A DNA stretch of 64,000 bases from Sandaracinomonas limnophila (lineage in GTDB: Bacteria; Bacteroidota; Bacteroidia; Cytophagales; Spirosomataceae): positions 248,001-312,000 of the forward strand of contig NZ_SACY01000001.1 of NCBI RefSeq assembly GCF_004005965.1. Reading direction: 5' to 3'. Every line of letters starts with the position of its first letter. Position 1 is the first letter of the stretch. A program made the translations under genes and the position numbers. The notes under the pieces are model-generated. The model searched no databases and was not told the DNA's origin. It was given only the letters and a program-made list of their open reading frames with translations. Positions 46,821 through 55,225 of this stretch are shown here, one piece after another.

Positions 46821-46903
46821 TTTGGCAACCCCAAGGGTTTCCATTCATCTTTTGGCAACCACAAGGGTTGCCATTCATCTTTTGGCAACCACAAGGGTTG
46901 CCC
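46821..46903. repeat. 30-bp tandem repeat with palindromic core
   Basis: Two full copies (46821-46850, 46851-46880) and a partial third (46881-46903) share TTTGGCAACC, then CAAGGGTT, then CCATTCATCT. The core GGCAACC/GGTTGCC forms a 7-bp stem around ACAAG. The same CAACCACAAGGGTTG core recurs at 49290-49304. It sits between FAH and lactonase genes. Confidence 0.93.
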
Positions 46904-46906
46904 CTT

Positions 46907-46934
46907 TATACCTTATCCCTCATACCTTATACCT
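46907..46934 (-). repeat. 7-bp tandem array encoding the end of the FAH-family protein
   Basis: Plus-strand units are TATACCT, TATCCCT, CATACCT, TATACCT; on the minus strand AGGTATA-type units. The stop codon (46915-46913) and the last six or so codons of the FAH-family gene lie inside the array. It is 3 bp from the 30-bp repeat. Confidence 0.88.
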
Positions 46935-47761
46935 TTCTGTCTCTGCTCCCCTAATCCATCCATTCCCAAGGTCATTACATCCCCTGCTTTCAAATAAATG
47001 GGGGGATTAAATCCTAATCCTACACCATGCGGCGTACCGGTAGAAATTACGTCTCCAGGTAACAGCGTCATGAATTGTGAAATGTAAGAAACTACTTGAG
47101 GGACATTAAATATCAATTGGTTAGTATTCGATGTCTGGAATCTTTTGCCGTTTACATCCAACCACATGTTCAAATTATGAACATCTTCAATTTCATCTTT
47201 CGTTGCCAAAAAGGGTCCTAATGGTGCAAACGTATCGCATCCTTTACCTTTCGACCAGTTACCACCTCTTTCTAATTGAAAAGCTCTTTCTGAAATATCA
47301 TTATGCAAACAATATCCTGCGATGTAATCGTAAGCGTCTTTTTCTTCTACATAAGAGGCTTTTTTGCCAATAACAATAGCAAATTCAACTTCCCAATCCG
47401 TTTTTTCAGAGTTTTTCGGGATGATCACATCATCGTTTGGTCCAGAAAGTGCTGTTGTACTCTTAAAAAACAAGATAGGCTCTGTTGGTATCGCTGCTCC
47501 TGTTTCTTTGGCGTGATCTGCATAGTTTAATCCCACACAAATGATTTTAGAAGGTCGCGCCACGCAAGAACCTAATCTAGAAACCTCTTTGATTTCTTTC
47601 AATCCACCTTTTGCAAGCACAGCCTCTAATTTTGCCAATCCATCGTTTTCGAAAAAAGATTCATTGAAATCTGCAAAATGTTCCGATACGTCAAAATATT
47701 GTTCTCCGATTAAAACGGCCGGTTTTTCCTTCCCTAAAGCTCCAATTCGTACTAATTTCAT
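46913..47761 (-). CDS. FAH-family hydrolase, probable 2,4-diketo-3-deoxy-L-fuconate hydrolase
   Basis: The 282-residue protein has the fumarylacetoacetate-hydrolase fold with metal residues Glu124 and Glu126 (DWEVEFAIVIGK) and Asp155 (CLHNDISERA), plus STGTPHGVG near the end. In the oxidative fucose pathway such an enzyme splits 2,4-diketo-3-deoxy-L-fuconate into pyruvate and L-lactate. The neighbours fit exactly. Its last residues (GIRYEG) are encoded by a 7-bp repeat array, so the C-terminus may vary among relatives. Confidence 0.9.
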   Translation of the reverse strand: MKLVRIGALGKEKPAVLIGEQYFDVSEHFADFNESFFENDGLAKLEAVLAKGGLKEIKEVSRLGSCVARPSKIICVGLNYADHAKETGAAIPTEPILFFKSTTALSGPNDDVIIPKNSEKTDWEVEFAIVIGKKASYVEEKDAYDYIAGYCLHNDISERAFQLERGGNWSKGKGCDTFAPLGPFLATKDEIEDVHNLNMWLDVNGKRFQTSNTNQLIFNVPQVVSYISQFMTLLPGDVISTGTPHGVGLGFNPPIYLKAGDVMTLGMDGLGEQRQKGIRYEG

Positions 47762-47763
47762 TC

Positions 47764-48438
47764 TTATAAATTTTTAATGGTTGCCCACATGGTTTCAGCT
47801 AAAAATTGATTTCCTGCTTCGTTCAAATGCACGCGGTCGGTTGTTAATACGCCAGAAGCTTTGTTTTCAATGTTATTTTTAACCTCATAATCCATGAATG
47901 ATTTACGTAAATCAATCAATTTTACTTTATTGTTTTCAGCAATTTTGCGAATCATTCCAGAGAAAAAATTCAAATCGCCATCGTTCTCATTTGTGTTATC
48001 ATTTTTTTCACCAATCACAGTTGGAGTGCAGATAACTACTTGTGCACCAGTGTTTTGAAGTCTTTTGATTAAAGCGTTATAAAAGCGTTCGAACTTGTCT
48101 GCATCTGTTCCTGTTCTAGAGGTTGTCTTATGCCAAACATCATTGATACCAATGTAAATTATGACAATGCTTGGTTTTTTGGCAATGACATCTTCTTCAT
48201 GACGTAAGTATAAATCATACACTTTATTGCCACCAATTCCCGCACCAATCAACTCATATTTATTAGCCAATCCTTCCTTTTCAATGATTGAACTCATTTT
48301 AGTGATATAACCCGTAGGTCCTACGCCAGCTTGCGTAATTGAATCTCCGAAAAATACAATTCTAATGGGATTATCGGCACGAAACGAAAATAGGCTAATC
48401 GCAAGAATAGCGATGCTTGAAAGTAATTTAATTTTCAT
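47764..48438 (-). CDS. Secreted SGNH/GDSL hydrolase
   Basis: The 224-residue protein has a signal peptide (about 1-20) and SGNH blocks: FFGDSITQAG (Ser33), GIGGN, YIGINDVWH and DRVHLNEAG near the C-terminus. These are serine esterases, often removing acetyl groups from glycans. In the fucose locus it may deacetylate fucose-containing polysaccharide before GH29 acts; that is inference. It follows the SDR by 6 bp and precedes the FAH gene by 2 bp. Confidence 0.88.
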   Translation of the reverse strand: MKIKLLSSIAILAISLFSFRADNPIRIVFFGDSITQAGVGPTGYITKMSSIIEKEGLANKYELIGAGIGGNKVYDLYLRHEEDVIAKKPSIVIIYIGINDVWHKTTSRTGTDADKFERFYNALIKRLQNTGAQVVICTPTVIGEKNDNTNENDGDLNFFSGMIRKIAENNKVKLIDLRKSFMDYEVKNNIENKASGVLTTDRVHLNEAGNQFLAETMWATIKNL

Positions 48439-48444
48439 AGTTTT

Positions 48445-49209
48445 TTAATTGTTTAAATATAAAAAGCCTCCATCTATGGGATAATCGCAACCGGTTATAA
48501 AGGATGCCTCATCTGAACATAAATACAAAGCTAAGGTAGCAATTTCTTCTGGTTTTGCCATCCGACCTATCGGCTGGGTTGCAGATAATTTTTGAAACAT
48601 TTCTTCCTGATTGTTCGGATAGTTTTTGGCAATAAATCCATCCACAAATGGCGTATGTACTCGTGCTGGTGAAATACTGTTGCAACGAATGCCTGCATGT
48701 AAATAATCCTTGGCAACCGACTGGGTCATGGACTTGATTGCCCCTTTGGTCATTGAATAGCCAAATCGATCTGGAATTCCTACCGAAGCTGCAATAGAAG
48801 CCATATTGATAATTACGCCAGCTTTCTTTTCCAACATACCTCCAATAAATGCCTGCATGCAATGAAAAGCACCTTTCACATTCACATCAAATATTCGTTG
48901 AAAATCCTCTGATTTCGTATTTTCCAAATTGCCAATTTGTGCCACTCCGGCATTATTTACCAATATATCAACTGTTTCAATTGATTTCGCTAAATCTTGA
49001 ATTGCCGACAAATCAGTAATATCTACAAAATGTAATTTGGAATTGTGTTGAATGGCTTGAACCTCTTCAATAGTATTTCGGCTACTTGTTGTATCCAAAT
49101 CAATAATATGCACCTCCGCCCCCTGCTGTGCAAATTTTAACGATATCGCCCGACCAATCCCTGATCCTCCGCCTGTAACGACTATTTTTTTACCTGTGTA
49201 ATTGAACAT
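48445..49209 (-). CDS. SDR oxidoreductase, probable 2-keto-3-deoxy-L-fuconate dehydrogenase
   Basis: The 254-residue classical SDR has VTGGGSGIGR (11-20), an NAD-type acidic residue in IIDLDT, NNAGVA (85-90), Ser138, Tyr151 and Lys155 (GYSMTKGAIK), and DGGFLYLNN at the end. Of the three SDRs nearby, this one most resembles 2-keto-3-deoxy-fuconate dehydrogenases (and HSD17B14-type proteins). It would make the 2,4-diketo acid used by the FAH hydrolase. It has a full catalytic set, unlike the SDR at 45198. Confidence 0.85.
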   Translation of the reverse strand: MFNYTGKKIVVTGGGSGIGRAISLKFAQQGAEVHIIDLDTTSSRNTIEEVQAIQHNSKLHFVDITDLSAIQDLAKSIETVDILVNNAGVAQIGNLENTKSEDFQRIFDVNVKGAFHCMQAFIGGMLEKKAGVIINMASIAASVGIPDRFGYSMTKGAIKSMTQSVAKDYLHAGIRCNSISPARVHTPFVDGFIAKNYPNNQEEMFQKLSATQPIGRMAKPEEIATLALYLCSDEASFITGCDYPIDGGFLYLNN

Positions 49210-49221
49210 ATTATTTTTATT

Positions 49222-49310
49222 TTAGGGGTTTCACCACTTTTATTCCTGGGGTTTCACCCCAGGCTATTTAAAATTGGACCCCTGCCCTTCAACCACAAGG
49301 GTTGCAACTA
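49222..49310. repeat. Palindromic repeats between SDR and UxaA-type gene
   Basis: CCTGGGG/CCCCAGG forms a perfect 7-bp stem around TTTCA (49245-49263). A related half copy, AGGGGTTTCACC, precedes it, and CAACCACAAGGGTTG (49290-49304) matches the core of the 30-bp repeat at 46821-46903. No coding sequence is present in 49210-49340. Confidence 0.88.
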
Positions 49311-49313
49311 ACT

Positions 49314-49341
49314 CATAACTCATAACTCATAACCCATAACT
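49314..49341 (-). repeat. 7-bp tandem array at the UxaA-type stop
   Basis: CATAACT, CATAACT, CATAACC, CATAACT on the plus strand; on the minus strand AGTTATG-type units starting with the A of the TGA stop (49343-49341). Same unit as at 44043-44107. Confidence 0.93.
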
Positions 49342-50990
49342 CACAATGAAACCCCACGTCTCCAAAACATAAAATCATCTTGCCCCAATTGCATGGCCTT
49401 GGTTTGCACCTCCCCAGAAGCCAATTGAATGACATATTCTAACACATCTTCTCCCATTTCCTCCACTGTTTTTTCACCAGAAATGATCGGACCACAATTG
49501 ATATCAATGATTTCAGGTAATTTTTCAGCCAAACGAGTGTTAGTTGATAATTTCACCATAGGACTAATCGGATTTCCGGTTGGTGTTCCTAAACCTGTGG
49601 TAAACAATTGGATCGTCGCTCCTGCCCCTGCCATTCCAGTTGTTGCCAATACGTCGTTTCCTGGAGTACAAACTAGATTTAATCCTTTTTTGGTTACATA
49701 TTGACCATAACCCAACACATCTTCAATCGGAGAAGTCCCCGCTTTTTTTGCTGCTCCTGCAGATTTAATGGCATCGGTTATCAAACCGTCTTTTATATTT
49801 CCTGGCGATGGATTCATATCAAATCCTGCGCCAACTAATGCTGCTCTCCTAGCATATTCCTTCATTAAATAGCCAAAATTGTCTGCCACTTCGGCATTCA
49901 CTGCTCTGTTTTGTAATTCTTGTTCTACTCCGCACAATTCTGGGAATTCTGCAATCATTACCGTGCCCCCAAGTCCTACGATTAAGTCTGCTGTGTGTCC
50001 AATCGCCGGATTCGCTGAAATGCCAGAAAATCCGTCGGATCCTCCACATTTGACCCCAACACGCAATTTCGATAAAGGTGCTTCTGTCCGTACTTGTTTA
50101 TTGATTTCAACTAATCCTTCGAAGGTCTTTACAATAACTTCATTTAGTAAATTCTCTACTCCACTGCCTTCATCTTGCTGCTGCTCAAAGAAATGAATGG
50201 GTTTCGCAAAATTGGGGTCTTTTTCCTTTAATTTGTTTTTAAATACCTCTATTTGTGAGTGTTGACATCCTAAACTTAAAATTGAAATCCCTCCTACATT
50301 CGGATTGACACAATATCCAGCTAGTAAAGCACATAGATTCTCTGAATCATCCTTGTTTTCTCCGCAACCACTCTCGTGGGTCAAAAATTTGATCCCATCT
50401 ACATTTGGGAATAATGGACTTTTGAAAACCAAGGGACCTTCAATCTTTTCTTCTACCAATTCAAGCGATTTTCCTGTCTCAAATTGTTTTTTTAATTGGC
50501 CGACACGCTGTGTAAATGGATCTTGACGTTCAAAACCTAATCCTTTCACAAACGCATTTTTTAACAACTCAATATTTCTGTTTTCACAAAATACCAATGG
50601 AATAACTAGCCAATAATTAGCTACTCCCACTTGTCCGTCTGCTCTTTGGTATCCTTTAAATGTTCTATTTTTAAATTTATCTACATTAGGAGCTGTCCAA
50701 GTATAGTCTTTTTGCTTGCCTTGAAATTCCTGCGATGCATGGTGCAAATTGAAAGTATGGATTAAACCTCCTTTGGGTATGTCTTGACTTGCATGTCCTA
50801 CCAACACCCCATACATATACGCATTGCCATCTTTTGGGATGGCTTCAATTGTAAATTTATGTTTGGCAGCGATGTCTTCTACCAAGGTAATTTGATTACC
50901 TGCATGTTCAATTACATCACCTTTTTTTAAATCTTGTAGGGCAACTAATAAATTATCCTCTGGATTAATCTGTAAAAAACGCTTACTCAT
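49341..50990 (-). CDS. UxaA/GarD-type dehydratase (altronate dehydratase family)
   Basis: The 549-residue protein has the full architecture: an N-terminal SAF domain (about 1-80) and the large UxaA domain with GVKCGGSDGFSGISANPAIG and LVCTPGNDVLATTGMAGAGA. The family dehydrates sugar acids with a metal. It lies between the mutarotase and the SDR of the fucose run and is the best in-operon candidate for L-fuconate dehydratase, a step usually done by an enolase-type enzyme; the IlvD/Edd protein at 40486 is the alternative. I start at ATG 50990; TTG 51005 overlaps the upstream gene's stop. Confidence 0.87.
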   Translation of the reverse strand: MSKRFLQINPEDNLLVALQDLKKGDVIEHAGNQITLVEDIAAKHKFTIEAIPKDGNAYMYGVLVGHASQDIPKGGLIHTFNLHHASQEFQGKQKDYTWTAPNVDKFKNRTFKGYQRADGQVGVANYWLVIPLVFCENRNIELLKNAFVKGLGFERQDPFTQRVGQLKKQFETGKSLELVEEKIEGPLVFKSPLFPNVDGIKFLTHESGCGENKDDSENLCALLAGYCVNPNVGGISILSLGCQHSQIEVFKNKLKEKDPNFAKPIHFFEQQQDEGSGVENLLNEVIVKTFEGLVEINKQVRTEAPLSKLRVGVKCGGSDGFSGISANPAIGHTADLIVGLGGTVMIAEFPELCGVEQELQNRAVNAEVADNFGYLMKEYARRAALVGAGFDMNPSPGNIKDGLITDAIKSAGAAKKAGTSPIEDVLGYGQYVTKKGLNLVCTPGNDVLATTGMAGAGATIQLFTTGLGTPTGNPISPMVKLSTNTRLAEKLPEIIDINCGPIISGEKTVEEMGEDVLEYVIQLASGEVQTKAMQLGQDDFMFWRRGVSL

Positions 50991-50994
50991 AAAA

Positions 50995-51324
50995 TTATAA
51001 ATCAAAAATTTGTTTTGCTAATACCCACTTTTCTCCTGCTTTTGTACCAGGAATAATTTGTTGAAATCCGGCCATTTTAGTTTCCCATTCAACCACTTTT
51101 GGATCATTGGAATCCATTTTACTTTTTTCATCAAACGAAAATTCATCATTTGCCTCAATTAGCATCACCATTCTGTTTTCAAATCGGAAAATTTCCATTT
51201 TTGAAATTCCTGAATCCTTGATAGTTTTTGCAATATATGCCGGAATTTCCTTATGAATGTTTTCATATTCCTCAATCAATTGAGGGTCATTCTTTAAATC
51301 CAACATTAAAGTAAATTTCTGCAT
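50995..51324 (-). CDS. L-rhamnose mutarotase-family protein, probable L-fucose mutarotase
   Basis: The 109-residue RhaM-type protein interconverts sugar anomers. It has the dimeric alpha-beta layout with Tyr20 and His24 in EEYENIHKEIPAYI, and ends WVLAKQIFDL. ATG 51324 is chosen because it leaves one base after the fucP stop; the frame extends upstream into fucP without family resemblance. In the locus it would supply the correct anomer to the dehydrogenase. Confidence 0.85.
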   Translation of the reverse strand: MQKFTLMLDLKNDPQLIEEYENIHKEIPAYIAKTIKDSGISKMEIFRFENRMVMLIEANDEFSFDEKSKMDSNDPKVVEWETKMAGFQQIIPGTKAGEKWVLAKQIFDL

Positions 51325-51325
51325 A

Positions 51326-52654
51326 TTAATTTGATGTTTTATATCCTTTCGCAGCAAAAAATACAATGTATATAAAACAAACCAAAGGAACAATTAGGGC
51401 AATGGATGGTCCAATTTTAAATAAATAGGCAGTAATGGGTGGAATAATAGATCCTCCTACAATCGACATAATCAATAAGGATGAGGCAAGTTTCGAATTG
51501 TCGCCTAAGTTTTTGCATGATAATGCAAAAATGGTTGGGAACATGATGGATTGGAAAAAATAAACCATCATTAAAGCAATTACCGCCCAAATTCCACTTC
51601 CAAAAATACAAATGATCAATGATGCCACAGCACCCAAGGCATAAATCGTTAAGACCTTGTTAGATTCAAATTTGCCCATAAAGTATGTTCCCACAAATCT
51701 GCCGCACATGAATAAGATAAAGGCAAAAGATGCATGAAAACTGGCTATTTGTACATCGCTCATGGAACTGCTGATTTGATATATTTTTTCAACAATCCAT
51801 AAATTTGAATTACGTGCCAAATCTAATTTGAAATCAACAAAATTTCCCCAAATGGAAACCTGGGCTCCAATATTCAGGAATTGAGCCAAAACACCCAATC
51901 TCAAATGTTTAATTTTCAACAATTGTCCAATAGACAAATTCCCTTGTTGTTCATTGGAAGAAGAAGTAACCTCTGGCAGTTTCGTTAATGCAAATAAAAT
52001 GGCGATGATACCAACCGCAATTCCAATGATGATATATGGACTTTGCACCGAATTTGCTGCTTGAATTCGAATCGCTTCAGCTTGTTCAATGGGTAATTGC
52101 GCTAATTGATCTTTGGTGTATTCATTTTCTGAAAAGACAAATAAACTTCCAATGACGGGTCCTAAAATGGTGCTTAGTCCATTAAATGATTGCGCTAAAT
52201 TTAATCGGAAATCGCCCGATTTTGCATCTCCTAAAACCGTTACATATAAATTACCTGCAGTTTCCAAAAACGCAATACCACTTGCAATTAAAAACAGTGC
52301 AAATAAAAAGAAACTGTATTCACGAACACTTGCAGCTGGATAAAATAAAAAGGCTCCGATGGCATACATGCCTAAGCCAAACAAAATACCCATTTTGTAT
52401 CCGTATTTTTTCATGACAATTCCAGCAGGTAAAGCCATCACGAAATAGCCAAAATAAAAGGCTGTTTCAACAATGTTTGCCTGCCACCTTTGTAAATCTA
52501 AGGCGATTTGGAATTGTTTTACCAAAGTACCATTCAAACTATTAGCTAGACCCCAAAGAAAAAATAAGGAAGTGACGAGTATTAATGGAAATAAATAGTT
52601 TTTAGAGCTGTTTTCTGATGTACTAAGCGTCGATTTTTCAACAGGTAGTGCCAT
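51326..52654 (-). CDS. fucP: L-fucose:H+ symporter
   Basis: The 442-residue MFS protein with about 12 membrane segments matches FucP: LFFLWGLANSLNGTLVKQFQ at the start, then FYFGYFVMALPAGIVMKKYGYK and a late SIMFPTIFALSCKNLG segment. It imports L-fucose across the inner membrane. It is the first gene of the minus-strand fucose run and is divergent from the secreted peptidase at 52744 across an 89-bp gap in which I see no clear promoter match. Confidence 0.93.
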   Translation of the reverse strand: MALPVEKSTLSTSENSSKNYLFPLILVTSLFFLWGLANSLNGTLVKQFQIALDLQRWQANIVETAFYFGYFVMALPAGIVMKKYGYKMGILFGLGMYAIGAFLFYPAASVREYSFFLFALFLIASGIAFLETAGNLYVTVLGDAKSGDFRLNLAQSFNGLSTILGPVIGSLFVFSENEYTKDQLAQLPIEQAEAIRIQAANSVQSPYIIIGIAVGIIAILFALTKLPEVTSSSNEQQGNLSIGQLLKIKHLRLGVLAQFLNIGAQVSIWGNFVDFKLDLARNSNLWIVEKIYQISSSMSDVQIASFHASFAFILFMCGRFVGTYFMGKFESNKVLTIYALGAVASLIICIFGSGIWAVIALMMVYFFQSIMFPTIFALSCKNLGDNSKLASSLLIMSIVGGSIIPPITAYLFKIGPSIALIVPLVCFIYIVFFAAKGYKTSN

Positions 52655-52743
52655 AATGGGTAATTTATAGTAAAAGTAGTTTAGACTTTTAATTTACCCT
52701 TATTTTTCATAATTTCATTGATTCTTCACAATAAATTATAGAT

Positions 52744-55224
52744 ATGTACAAAAAGTTACTCTTTTTTATCTCCATTTCATTTTCAATTATTGCACAAAAA
52801 TCGCCCAAAGAATTTTTAGGCTATGAATTAGGAGATCAATTTACCTACCACCACCAAATTGTTGATTATGCAAAACACATAGCAACCTCAAACACTCAGA
52901 ATTTTCAATGGGTATCTTATGGGAAAACCAACGAAAGAAGAGAATTGGGACAATTAATTATTACATCCCCAGGACTACAATCAAAACTTGATGCCATTAA
53001 AAGAACCCATTTACAAATCATCAATGGTGAAACAAAAGCTACTTTAGAAACTCCTTTAATCATAAATCTTTCCTTTAATGTACATGGGAATGAAGCAGCA
53101 GGTTCTGAAGCAGCTTTGGGTTTAATGTACGATTTGGCCATTAAATACAATGAATTAGTTCAAAAAATGGCTGGAAAAAGTTTTGTTATTTTACTTGATC
53201 CTTGTATCAATCCAGATGGCAGAGAAGCCTATGCCACCCAATTTAATCGCAAAAATTATTTTGCAGGAGGAAATCCAGATCCATTAGATCAAGAACATTT
53301 TGAAGGAAAGGTTTCGGGTCGTTATAACCATTTTCTTCATGATTTAAATCGCGATTGGGCATGGCAAACCCAAATTGAATCCAAGCAACGTATTTCCTTT
53401 TATCAGTCTTTTATGCCTATGTTGCATGCAGATTTCCATGAGCAAAGTGGTCAACACTCCTATTATTTTCCTCCAGCTGCCAAACCTTATTTGAATTTTA
53501 TTTCTGACGGGACCAAACAGTTGCAAGAAAGTGTTGGGAAATCTTTTTCCAAATTATTCGATAGCAAAGGTTGGACATATTTTACCTCTGAAGTCTATGA
53601 TTTGTTATATCCTTCCTATGGAGACACCTATCCAATTTTGAATGGAGCTTTAGCAATGACATTAGAACAAGGTGGCATAAAAGCGGGATTGAGTCAAAAA
53701 TTGAACAATGGTGATACCTTACATTTTTCTGAAAGAGTTTTACACCATAGAACTTTAGCCAATGATTTGGTGAATTGGAGTTTGGAAAATGCAGAACAAT
53801 TGAAATCTGTTTTTTATGCAAATCATGAAAAGGCAAGAAATAATCCAACAAATCAATTTAAAGTCTATGTGATTCCCCAAGACCAAATAGCCAAATCTAA
53901 AGATTTAATTGATTTGTTAAGAAAAAATAGAATTGAAATGGGGCTTGCTGGTAAAGAGTTTTCTGCACAACAACCCTATTCCTTTTTTGATGATAAAAAT
54001 ATACTCAATTATAAAGTTGGCGCGAATGATTTAATTATTTCAACTTTTCAAAGCGCCTCTCCAATGGCTCAAGTCTTACTGGATCCAGTGATTGCCTTAG
54101 AAGATAGTGTAACCTACGACATCACTGCTTGGAATATGTTCCAAATTCATGGAATTAAAGCCTATGGATTAAAAGAAAAACTGGTTCCTGTTAATAATTT
54201 CAAATGGGATCAGGTCAAAAATATTTTGGAAAATGATGCCTTGGGTTTCTATTTTTTACCCCAAAATCCAGAAGATATTGAATTGTTATTAAAAGCAAAA
54301 AAAATGGGATATGAAATCGTTTTCAATGATTTACCCCTAGAAAAAGATGGAAAGAAAATTGAACCCGGAAACTTTTTTATTTTTTCTAAAAACAAAAGTT
54401 TAAAGGACTTCACGCCTCTTATACGCTTAGCAGATGCAGGTAATATTTCATTAAATTCATTGAAATCCTTTCGATTCGACAAAGGAGCAGATTTAGGCTC
54501 AGAACATTTTAAATATTTTCAAACCCCCAAAGTGGCAGTAATTGCAAATGAAAATTTCGACACCAATCAACAAGGAGAATTGGCATATTTTTTCAAATCC
54601 AATTTTAAAAGTACTGCAACCTATATTCATTTAAATGATTTCCTTACTAAACCAATCGACCATTACACCCATTTATTCATTCCTTCTTCTAATTTTAAAT
54701 TAAATGAAGGAGAATTAAAAACGGTTCAAAAATGGATTTCAAATGGAGGTAAATTAATTTGTTTTGAAAATTCAATCAATTCGTTCTTGAATGCGCCATT
54801 TGATTTAGGTAAAAATTTGAAAGAATTGAAAGATACTACTGAATCCAAAGACATATATGTCCTGCGAGAAAGAAATGCTTTGTCGTCAACAATTGGTGGA
54901 AATTTGTTAGAAGTTAATTTAGAAAATAGTCATCCTTATGGTTTTAGAAATCAAAATTCAAAAACTTATATTTTGAATACTTCCAATTCTTTATTTGCTT
55001 CTTCTGGCGATTTTAATCCTATTTTGAAAACAGGAAATTCTCCAAAAGTGAATGGATTTTTAGGTTCAAAAATCAAAAAACAAATTTCAAATACGGTTTG
55101 GTTTGGATCGAAAGAAATTGGAAAAGGTACCATAAGTTGGTTTAATTTTAATCCAATTTTTAGATCGATTCCAACGCAAGGTCAAACTATTTTAGAAAAC
55201 ATTCTTCTATACTCTAATTACTAA
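52744..55224 (+). CDS. Secreted M14 zinc carboxypeptidase-like protein
   Basis: The 826-residue protein has a signal peptide (about 1-17), an M14 domain with the zinc pair in NVHGNEAAG (His114, Glu117), NRDWAWQTQ, a third histidine in MLHADFHEQSG (His228 or His232) and the catalytic glutamate in AMTLEQGG (Glu306). The C-terminal half has a glutamine-amidotransferase-like piece (VAVIANENFDTNQQGELAYFF). Secreted M14 peptidases of this layout are common in Bacteroidota. It is one base before the fucosidase gene, so peptide removal from fucosylated glycoprotein is a possible role. Confidence 0.88.
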   Translation: MYKKLLFFISISFSIIAQKSPKEFLGYELGDQFTYHHQIVDYAKHIATSNTQNFQWVSYGKTNERRELGQLIITSPGLQSKLDAIKRTHLQIINGETKATLETPLIINLSFNVHGNEAAGSEAALGLMYDLAIKYNELVQKMAGKSFVILLDPCINPDGREAYATQFNRKNYFAGGNPDPLDQEHFEGKVSGRYNHFLHDLNRDWAWQTQIESKQRISFYQSFMPMLHADFHEQSGQHSYYFPPAAKPYLNFISDGTKQLQESVGKSFSKLFDSKGWTYFTSEVYDLLYPSYGDTYPILNGALAMTLEQGGIKAGLSQKLNNGDTLHFSERVLHHRTLANDLVNWSLENAEQLKSVFYANHEKARNNPTNQFKVYVIPQDQIAKSKDLIDLLRKNRIEMGLAGKEFSAQQPYSFFDDKNILNYKVGANDLIISTFQSASPMAQVLLDPVIALEDSVTYDITAWNMFQIHGIKAYGLKEKLVPVNNFKWDQVKNILENDALGFYFLPQNPEDIELLLKAKKMGYEIVFNDLPLEKDGKKIEPGNFFIFSKNKSLKDFTPLIRLADAGNISLNSLKSFRFDKGADLGSEHFKYFQTPKVAVIANENFDTNQQGELAYFFKSNFKSTATYIHLNDFLTKPIDHYTHLFIPSSNFKLNEGELKTVQKWISNGGKLICFENSINSFLNAPFDLGKNLKELKDTTESKDIYVLRERNALSSTIGGNLLEVNLENSHPYGFRNQNSKTYILNTSNSLFASSGDFNPILKTGNSPKVNGFLGSKIKKQISNTVWFGSKEIGKGTISWFNFNPIFRSIPTQGQTILENILLYSNY

Positions 55225-55225
55225 A

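Noticed and set aside
46811-46894. N-terminal extension of the lactonase with repeated WLPKDEW residues
   Set aside because: It is encoded by a 30-bp tandem repeat that happens to be open in frame; the family starts at MIDSHQHFW (ATG 46810).
46821-46903. Possible CRISPR array
   Set aside because: The 30-bp units are directly adjacent with no unique spacers, have a palindromic core seen elsewhere, and no cas genes are nearby.
51325-51393. Longer start for the mutarotase
   Set aside because: The extra residues are fucP sequence in another frame and the RhaM family starts at MQKFTLML.
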